A stretch of 64,000 bases of DNA. Source: Pardosa pseudoannulata (lineage: Eukaryota; Arthropoda; Arachnida; Araneae; Lycosidae). Location of the stretch: the NCBI GenBank assembly GCA_032207245.1, contig CM063508.1:188952457-189016456 (forward strand), given 5' to 3'. Position 1 is the stretch's first letter, and every line of letters starts with the position of its first letter. Positions 57,257 through 64,000 of this stretch are shown in pieces. The notes beneath the pieces were generated by a model that was not told the origin of the DNA, made no database searches, and saw only the letters and a program-made list of their open reading frames with translations. Made by a program: the position numbers and the translations under genes.

Positions 57257-58510
57257 TTAGGTTGGGGAAAAAATCCATTATTTTTTCGGTAGATGGCTGT
57301 AGTGATCGATATCTCGTAAAGTATCGATTAAACAATTTCAAATTTATGCTCGTTGTCAAGGTTAACTTTCACACTAAAAAAATTTTTTTTACATCTTTTT
57401 GTTTGGTCCATTTAGATGTGAGTTACAGGGTGTTAAAAATGGAAATCAACAAAGAGAAAATGCGGTACATTTTACAGTTTTTCTTTGATAAAGGCGAAAA
57501 TGCAAGTCAGGCGGTTGAAATTGTGAATGTTGTTTATGGTGTCGATACTGTAACAGCTAATTACGTGCAATTTTGGTTTCGTCGATTGCGTTCAGGCATT
57601 TTTGATGTTAAGGAGGCACCTCACACAAGCAGCCCGTAGTCGAAAATGTCTATAAAATCACAGAAATAATCGAAGTTGACCGGCATGTTAGTAGTCGTAG
57701 CATCGCACAGGAGCTAAAGATCGACCCTAAAACAGTTTAAAACCATTTGCGCCAAGCTGGATTCCAAAAGAAGCTCGATGTTTGGGTGACACACCCATTA
57801 ATACCAAAACACATGATGGATCGAATTTCCGTCTGCTAAGCCATGGCCAAAACGGAATGAATTCGACCTATTTCTTAAACGGATGGTGATTGGGGATGAG
57901 AAACGGGTCAAAAACGACAATATTGTGCGAAAACGATCGTGGTCAAAGCGCGGTGAAGCAGCTCAAACGGTGACCAAACCAGGACTAACGGCCAGGAAGG
58001 TTCTACGTATTTGGTGGGACTGGAAGGGAATCATTTATTATGAGTTGCTTCCAAAAGCCAAACACTAAATTCAGATCTCTACTGTTAACAACTGGAGCGT
58101 TTGAAGCTAGAAATTGACCAGAAACGGCCAGAATCGGGCAACAAAAGTGGTGTTGTGTTCCACCAGGACAACGCCAGGCCATACACGTCTGTAGTGACTC
58201 GCCAGAAACTCAGGGAGCTTGGTTGGGAAGTTTTAATGCATCCACCCTATAGTCCGGACCTGGCACCAAGCGATTACCACCTTTTTCTGGTATTGCAGAA
58301 CTTCCTGAAGGATAAGAAATTGGGATCAAGAGAAGATTGTGAAAATCGATTACTAGAGTTTTTCAAGACTTCTATGAGAGAGGCATTATGAAGCTACCTT
58401 TAAAATGGCAACAAATTATACAACAAAACGTGCCTATTTGACCCAAATCGGACAATCCGAAACATGTTAAATAAAGTCATTAATAATCGATTTCTTTTTC
58501 CCCAACCTAA
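57257..58510 (+). pseudogene. Full-length but inactivated mariner transposon
   Basis: Inverted ends TTAGGTTGGGGAAAAA with exact partner at 58494-58510 and TA on both sides. The transposase starts MEINKEKMRYILQFFFDKGE (57439). The helix-turn-helix word NYVQFWFRRLRSGIFDVK, the catalytic GDEK, HQDNARP and YSPDLAPSDYHLF blocks are all present, with the DD34D spacing kept in the last pair. A frameshift near 57625, an in-frame TAA near 57736 and further indels break the frame, so no full transposase (about 345 aa in the family) can be made. Confidence 0.9.
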
Positions 58511-59467
58511 TATTTTATTATTTTGGCTTGCCTCCACTCGGGTAGTCTCTGTAATTCGACGAGAATTAATTCCCCCGATCACGTTATATTATTATAAAGT
58601 TTCGCCCTGTCGTTTTTACTTTCTGGGCAAGGATAAGGATGCTTAATCAAAACGAAGGAGTTCGATAGAAGAAGCGGCGAGTTCGTAGTGGAACTTAATC
58701 TTTGAGAGCTAAGCAAAAGAACGTCAAAGGCACAGAAGGGAATGATAGTCGGCCCCACAGCGAGTGAAACGGGGAATTTATTCCCGGTGTAACGATCCAT
58801 TACATGACCCGAGCGAAAGAAGAACGGAAGGTGACCAGTCGCAGCGAACCGTTATGGTTAGCGGTAAGTAGACACGCGTGGTCAAGACAAAGCTGTTTGT
58901 GTACTAAGGTCAATGTCGAGGCACTCTCTTAGGCGGAGGTACATTAAGAACTGTCAGTACGCCGGAGTCAGTGTCTCTACACATTTATGATGTCTACTGC
59001 CTTCAAAAGACTCGGATATAATTATAAATCGAGTGACGGTGGAACCCACATATGGACCCAGTTACCGGTGCCACTAATAAATTTAAGTTGTTTTGGTCGG
59101 TTGACTTAATGACGACTTTTCGACCACATCTGGAAAAGGATCAGCTGATCCAGTCGGATCGGCGGACTGAGTCACCCGGGTTCTGGAAGGTTCCAGGAGA
59201 ATCACGCTAGGGGCAACCGGGATCCCTATAAGATTAGCCCCTGCAGCTTAGTCAGCGTTAATAGTAAAAAGGAACTTGGATGAGTGGAAATAATGAGCTG
59301 TAAAAGGGGAAGAAAATTTGTATTTATTTTAGAGTTAGCTTTGAGAAATAGGTTCAAAGTCCTTTTGGGAGTGGGAAAACAGATTTGAAGGAATAAGAAT
59401 GGGAAGGAGGAATATTTTTGAGATATTTCAAGTGCAGTAACTTTGATATATTACATATATGTATATA
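58511..59467. other. GC-richer region with promoter signals, function unknown
   Basis: From about 58600 to 59280 composition is near 48% GC. It contains a strong splice-donor sequence AGCG|GTAAGT at 58863 and the promoter module at 59181-59254. It could be a regulatory region with a non-coding first exon or an LTR of an unrecognised retroelement. Confidence 0.4.
59181..59254 (+). promoter_or_regulatory. Heat-shock-element core promoter
   Basis: TTCTGGAAGGTTCCAGGAGAA (59181-59201) supplies three consecutive perfect nGAAn-type units in alternating orientation with a fourth degenerate one, followed by TATAAG (59227-59232) and a TTAGTCAG initiator whose A (59254) lies 27 bp past the TATA start. 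The spacing matches arthropod heat-shock promoters. No heat-shock gene follows within 200 bp. Confidence 0.5.
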
Positions 59468-59635
59468 AGGTTTGGTTTTGATTTAGAGTACGACGGTATA
59501 CTTTTTGCAACACGAGGGCTAATCCTCTCGGGACCTACTGCTTCGAGCGGATTCCCGACGGCTACGAACAGCCACGTCACAGTGGGATTCGAACTCATAA
59601 ACTCTGGTACCGTAGATCAGCACCATTTGCATATC
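59468..59635 (-). mobile_element. SINE family 1, reverse copy
   Basis: AAGGTTTGGTTTTG, AACACGAGGG and GGGATTCGAACTC are the reverse of the tail, the TTGTGTTG region and the B box seen at 2473. Confidence 0.8.
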
Positions 59636-59918
59636 GTTTCTGCCTATATATGTATATATGTGTATATAAGTGTGTGTTTATATATTTCAATATACAATAG
59701 ATATGTATGTATTGGATATGTATATATGTGTTTATATATTTGGGTATATATATAGATATGTATGTTTATATGTATTAAATATGCACATATATATGTATAT
59801 TAAATTGAGATGAAATACTATATAGACTGTAAATTGTCATTTTTCAAGCAGGATTAAAATAAATTGCTTTTGTTACAAGTTTACAATCGATTTCGTTTTG
59901 TCTCTTAGTCTTTTTTAA
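59636..59918. repeat. TATATGTGTATA-type low-complexity sequence and spacer
   Basis: Irregular TATATGTRTATA words to about 59800, then ordinary AT-rich sequence. Confidence 0.7.
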
Positions 59919-60167
59919 CACATTGTGGGCGGGACGTTACTAGTACGGGTTAGTGTAACAACATGGTTTGTTGGTGGGTACAAAAATAACGGTACAGACA
60001 GGAAAACGGAGCCGAATGTTCTTGTTTACTACATGGTTACTGGAAAAATGGAGACGCATAAAAACTAGTTTTTACAACGGTCGATGTGGAATCGCAGAAC
60101 GGGAAGGTTGATTTAAAAAAATCAATTTAGGTTTAAAATTAACATTTTATTTATGCTTGCGAAAATA

Positions 60168-60246
<79 letters not shown>

Positions 60247-60291
60247 ATGTATATATGTGTATATATATGTGTATATATATGTGTATATGTA

Positions 60292-60355
<64 letters not shown>

Positions 60356-60527
60356 TATTTTTGTCTATTTCTATATTTGTTTATATGTTTGAATATAAAA
60401 TACGAAAAATTGGTTGAAAAATGAAATAATTTTCGATCTATTGAGATTTAACTGAATAACTCAATGGAGGCGCCAAAAGCCCGCTCCCGGTACCATTCCG
60501 CTGCGAAATGGACTCGCACACAATGGG
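59919..60527. mobile_element. piggyBac-like MITE containing a long microsatellite
   Basis: TTAA at 59915-59918 and 60528-60531, with ends CACATTGTGGGCGGG and GACTCGCACACAATGGG. The interior is shared with 61650-62107. An (AT)n/(GTATAT)n tract occupies 60174-60352. Confidence 0.85.
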
Positions 60528-61520
60528 TTAAATTCGAATCTTTCAGTGTACAATATTTACATTTTATTCGTTAGAATTAAAAAAAATAAAAGTAAGCTCA
60601 TTGTCAGTATGAATTCCTGATTCCGTAGGAGAGAGAGAGAGAGCTAGGTCCTAAACGAAAGGTAGCCTAGTGTCGTTAAGTCACAGGCGATCTTTAACAT
60701 AAAGTAGTAATATAACATAAAAGTATGAATTTTAATATTAAGAGATTATAAAAATAAATTTCATGTACGTTGATTTTTTAACTTTAATTCCGTTCTAACT
60801 CATTTATCACTTCCCCCAGAAAGCAGTCATTTTTTTTTCTTTCTGCCTACATTTTTTTTCTCTCCCTTTTGTCTACAAAATGAAAACATGGTGTTCTATT
60901 TTTGATCTTGGATGCATTTCTTCGGAAAACGTTTACAGTGTAAAACGAGAATTTCTTCTAGTTCTTTAACACAGTTTGAAAGTGGAAGAATCGAAATGGA
61001 ATACCTCGAAGATTCGTTTATGGAATTTAAGGTAAATTTGGATTAAAAATTCATTATAAATATCAAGTTTTAGAGACAAAGATTAACTGATAGTCATTTT
61101 CATTAGAGTGAGTGTAACAAAGTGATAATTATTTTTGACTTGGTTTACGTATAATCATAGTGGACAAACTGAATCGTCTGTTTAAAAGAATATTACTGAA
61201 TTGTCAATATCTTTAAATAGGCAATGAAATAACGCGTGAAAAAACCCTGCTTTTTTCCCCATTCCTGCAGAAAACGTCAATATTGTATTCAGTATTGAAA
61301 ATTTTAAAATGTGTGTATTTCAGATTTTTACTGAACTGCTGGAGATTTCATTATAGCTATTCTATTTTCATTAGATGCCACAAAACAAATTATAAATAGT
61401 ATCCTGAATATTTTAAAATCCCTTTAGATTGTTCGCTTATCTGTTTTATTTATAGAACTTCTTGGTTCTTAGCTTCAAATCCCCCTTGTTACTAGGAGTA
61501 ACAGAGGAATCGTATGAAAA
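60528..61520. other. Spacer with one exon-like segment
   Basis: Apart from the possible 57-nt exon at 60975-61031 and a short (AG)n tract at 60632, nothing is recognised. Confidence 0.45.
60975..61031 (+). CDS. Possible small exon (19 codons)
   Basis: The segment lies between TTCTTTAACACAG and TTTAAG|GTAAAT and is open in one frame as FESGRIEMEYLEDSFMEFK. Acidic composition and an internal ATG are compatible with a small first or internal coding exon, but no partner exon is visible. Chance is a real alternative in AT-rich sequence. Confidence 0.2.
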
Positions 61521-62107
61521 ATGAACACTTCGCGTACGAGCAACGTATTTTTACGTTTCTTGCAGTCTGTCACTGGAACGCGGGTCACGTAAAAATACGT
61601 ATTGAGTATATTGGTGGTACACGTACTAGTACGTTTTCTGACGATTGATACTTGAGCGCGGGTCACGTACTAGTACGGGTTAGTGTAACAACAGGGTTTG
61701 TTGGTGGGTACAAAAATAACAATATATACAAGAAAACGAAGCCGAATGTTCTTGTCTGTTTCATAGATTCTGGAAAAAAGGAGACAAAAACTAGTTTTTA
61801 CATCCGTCGATGCTTAACCACAGAACGGGAAAAAATAAAACTATAACTATTTCTATTTGATTTTTCCTATTTACGATACTATTATAAATTTACCCACTAA
61901 AAATATATTTTTGGTTTAGAAAATCTCATGGTTGTTACTTATATATTTATATTTATTTGTTTATAATATTTCAATATAAAATACGAAAAGTGTTTAAAAA
62001 ATGAAATAATTTTCGATCTGTTGAGATTGAACTGAATAACTCAATGGACGCGCCAAACGCCCGCTCCCGGTACAATTCCGCTGCGAAATGCACCTACACA
62101 CAATGTG
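61521..62107. mobile_element. piggyBac-like MITE
   Basis: The left end CACTTCGCGTACGAGCAACG follows TGAA (a decayed TTAA) and the right end GCACCTACACACAATGTG is followed by TTAA (62108-62111). It combines the left-end sequence of the 55512 element (reversed) with the interior of 59919-60527, showing that these are one family. Confidence 0.75.
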
Positions 62108-62619
62108 TTAAGAGTGTTTTACTTTTTTGGACCATTAGAACGTCCGAGGCTCTAAGGGTCGCCTCCGCTTCCAGATTAACCAACTGAGACCATTCGCGAT
62201 CTCATTACAGTGCTCACCCCGTTCCGTGTGGCAGTAAAGTTCCCTTCATTTTAACTGGGAAAAGGCATTTTACTTGGAGGGTCTGCATTCTATGATCAAT
62301 GACCACAACCTTGCCTTTTCCCAGGATTATCGTGAAAAGTCACGTGATCATTCCGTGCAGTGGACTCTTGATGCAAAAAGCAGCATCTACGTTTATTTTT
62401 TTTACCATTTTTAATGACAAACTCCTTTAAATTGTGAAAGACCTTCATTCGATCCGTTATCATTATTTCAGTTGCATTTTAAAATGTTGGACCAGCAATG
62501 TAGGATATTTCACTTTTAATCTAAAAGCAATTGCAAAAGTTTAAAACAAAGAGAATCCATTATTTGTAGGTGGAGCGAAACAGTCCTAAATACACATCCA
62601 AGCTGATCTGCGATGCTTA
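62108..62619. other. 3' flank of the kinase-like gene
   Basis: It includes GTCACGTGAT at 62339-62348, an E-box of the CACGTG class. No coding signal. Confidence 0.45.
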
Positions 62620-62715
62620 TCAGTCCAACAGCTTCGACAGCTGGTCCAGAACTGTAGAAGAGGTAGGTCTGGCCGTGGGGTCCACCACCGTACACTTCCG
62701 CATGGCTTGACGAAG
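62620..62715 (-). CDS. Last coding exon of a protein-kinase-like gene
   Basis: On the minus strand the acceptor TGTTCTTTTTTTCAG precedes 31 codons and TGA: LRQAMRKCTVVDPTARPTSS then TVLDQLSKLLD. The K-C-T-x2-D-P-x2-R-P pattern is kinase subdomain XI, where the Arg pairs with the APE glutamate and the following helix closes the C-lobe. Codons are GC-rich against an AT-rich background, which supports real coding. Which kinase family it belongs to cannot be told. Upstream exons should lie at higher coordinates on the minus strand; I cannot identify them before the window edge. Confidence 0.55.
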   Translation of the reverse strand, partial: LRQAMRKCTVVDPTARPTSSTVLDQLSKLLD

Positions 62716-63033
62716 CTGAAAAAAAGAACACCAACTGAAATAGTTTTTCTCATTTCGAAATATATATGTAATGATGTTTCGATTCGATCTTTCTGGCAAT
62801 CTTAGTGAATGCATTTGTTTTCGAATGTTCCCCTGTGGGTTCCTTCTGGTTACATTAATAAGTTAAAACAGATTCTGACGCTTAAGCTATGTCATCGGCG
62901 TGACCCGCGTGACTTGTGGGAGATTTCTAATCGGTTGGTACAAAAAACTATTTAAACAGAATGTACAGTGTTTGCGTGGAGTTCGTTTGTAAGAGCTGCT
63001 GCCTGAATAAACTGTTTTTATATATGAAAACTT
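62716..63033. other. Probable intron of the kinase-like gene
   Basis: No exon or repeat recognised. Confidence 0.4.
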
Positions 63034-63300
63034 AGCCCAGTGGTGTTGGGGTAGCTCTTCGCGCTCCCACGACACAGGTCCGAGGTTCGATCCCCGGACT
63101 GGGAAAGGATGACTCAGCCTTTTATTCCTTCACTAGGTAGACAAACTGAGGATCAAGCATGCTTGAGAGCTAAACACTGGGGGTTCCGTGTAAGGCTGAC
63201 CACCTAACCGGAACATATGCTTCGCACCCAGGGTCATTGGTCTCAGAAACGGAGATTGGTCCCCCCCCCTAGGGGCTGTTGTGCCGAGGAGGAGTATATA
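63034..63300 (+). mobile_element. tRNA-derived SINE (family 2)
   Basis: GCCCAGTGGTGTTGGGGTAGC (A-box region), B box GGTTCGATCCC (63083-63093), then AACACTGGGGGTTCCGTG and TTGGTCTCAGAAACGG. The same family as 8512-8882 in reverse. The right boundary is uncertain because of a C run at 63263-63269. Confidence 0.8.
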
Positions 63301-63404
63301 TGGAAGCATTCCATTTCGTTTTCACTCGTCTACGGTTCCGCGACTGCAGGGCTGAAATATCAGCTCGGAACTCTCTTCGAGATAAGGCAAAAAGCTTCAT
63401 GTCA

Positions 63405-63505
63405 TATATATATATATATATATATATACATACAAAATTAAGTTTATTAGAGTACATTTTATTTACATAAATATGTATGTATATATCTATATCTATATCT
63501 ATATG

Positions 63506-63592
<87 letters not shown>
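63405..63592. repeat. Compound microsatellite (AT)n, (TATC)n, (AC)n
   Basis: AT units at 63405-63427, TATC/TATATCTA at 63480-63503, then AT and about 35 AC units to 63592. Confidence 0.95.
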
Positions 63593-64000
63593 CTATCTAC
63601 TTAAAATGGATAAAACAAATGTATTTAATAAAACTGAATATAAAAATTTCACGCTTTTGAGGAAAACAAAACATTGAGTTTTTGGAAAATAATCTGATAT
63701 TTTTCTTTGTGTTGTCTCAACAAATGGTTCGTTGTCGTCCATTTCACCGTTGGAATGGACGTCCCAATAATTACGCGTACTGTCCATGGTGCTTCTCATT
63801 TCGCAACAGGAGTTCCTGCATTCATTTCATATTCGTCGCATCTATGATATTTTTCGAGCTTTGAAAACGTTTTTGTCTCCCATAATACGGGCTGTACACA
63901 CATGATCGTCATAGAATGCGACGAATTCTTTCGACGGTCCAATAATATAGAAACTTGCGCCTGCTCTGATCGTCTTTTCCGTGTTCTGTTCACGTCCAAA
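63593..64000. other. Window edge with open frames of unclear meaning
   Basis: Composition is richer in GC and several frames are open on both strands. One minus-strand frame carries QRKISDYF (63709-63686), a match to the PCNA-interacting box pattern. It may be the tail of a pogo-type transposase or an exon of a host gene. Confidence 0.3.

Noticed and set aside
60122..60424. Long open frames of alternating Tyr/Ile or Val/Cys residues
   Set aside because: They are translations of (AT)n and (GTATAT)n microsatellites; the same applies at 41348-41604, 41691-41966, 43320-43586, 44230-44285 and 63269-63677.

Overview
This is an AT-rich eukaryotic window with few genes and many transposons. Long introns with GT..AG splice sites, tRNA-derived SINEs with terminal direct repeats, Helitrons, mariner, pogo, hAT and piggyBac elements, and secreted or membrane proteins with CUB, LDLa and TGF-beta-propeptide modules point to a metazoan. 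An arthropod, possibly a chelicerate, is my best guess; this is inference, since nothing in the window fixes the species. No rRNA, intact tRNA gene, CRISPR array or prokaryotic operon is visible.

Genes. (1) A four-exon plus-strand gene (CDS 9574..23740) encodes a 319-residue type I membrane protein: signal peptide, one CUB domain with eight N-glycosylation sequons, one LDL-receptor class A module, one transmembrane helix and an 86-residue Ser/Thr-rich tail. All introns are phase 1 and the joined frame is exactly open. (2) On the minus strand, two exons about 18.5 kb apart (52436..52213 and 33694..33529) join in frame into a 129-residue secreted protein that resembles only the start of a TGF-beta-family propeptide, then stops. 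(3) The last coding exon of a protein-kinase-like gene lies on the minus strand at 62715..62620; the rest must lie further right or outside the window. (4) A core promoter with a heat-shock element, TATA box and initiator sits at 59181..59254, with no recognised gene behind it.

Layout. 1-5.7 kb: palindromes, a THAP-transposon relic, a SINE, a jockey-type LINE relic and a nested MITE. 5.7-24 kb: the CUB/LDLa gene, with its introns full of hAT-like and pogo-like elements and SINEs. 24-33.4 kb: piggyBac and hAT MITEs, a mariner relic and a cluster of Helitrons. 33.5-52.4 kb: the TGF-beta-propeptide-like gene, whose intron holds a second THAP-element copy split by a young LTR retrotransposon, a hAT element and a MITE, followed by microsatellites, TIR elements and a Helitron. 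52.6-64 kb: a third copy of the THAP-element family, a Helitron, four TTAA-flanked piggyBac-like MITEs, a nearly complete but broken mariner, the promoter-like region, the kinase exon and a second SINE family.

The two main genes converge (plus to 23740, minus to 33529), and I see no functional link between them. The most unusual signal is a set of perfect or near-perfect short palindromes (1757-1845, 3469-3571, 35354-35455, 46534-46602, 55965-56025). In two cases paralogous or coding context shows how the inverted copy arose, which points to template switching or to a library or assembly artefact.
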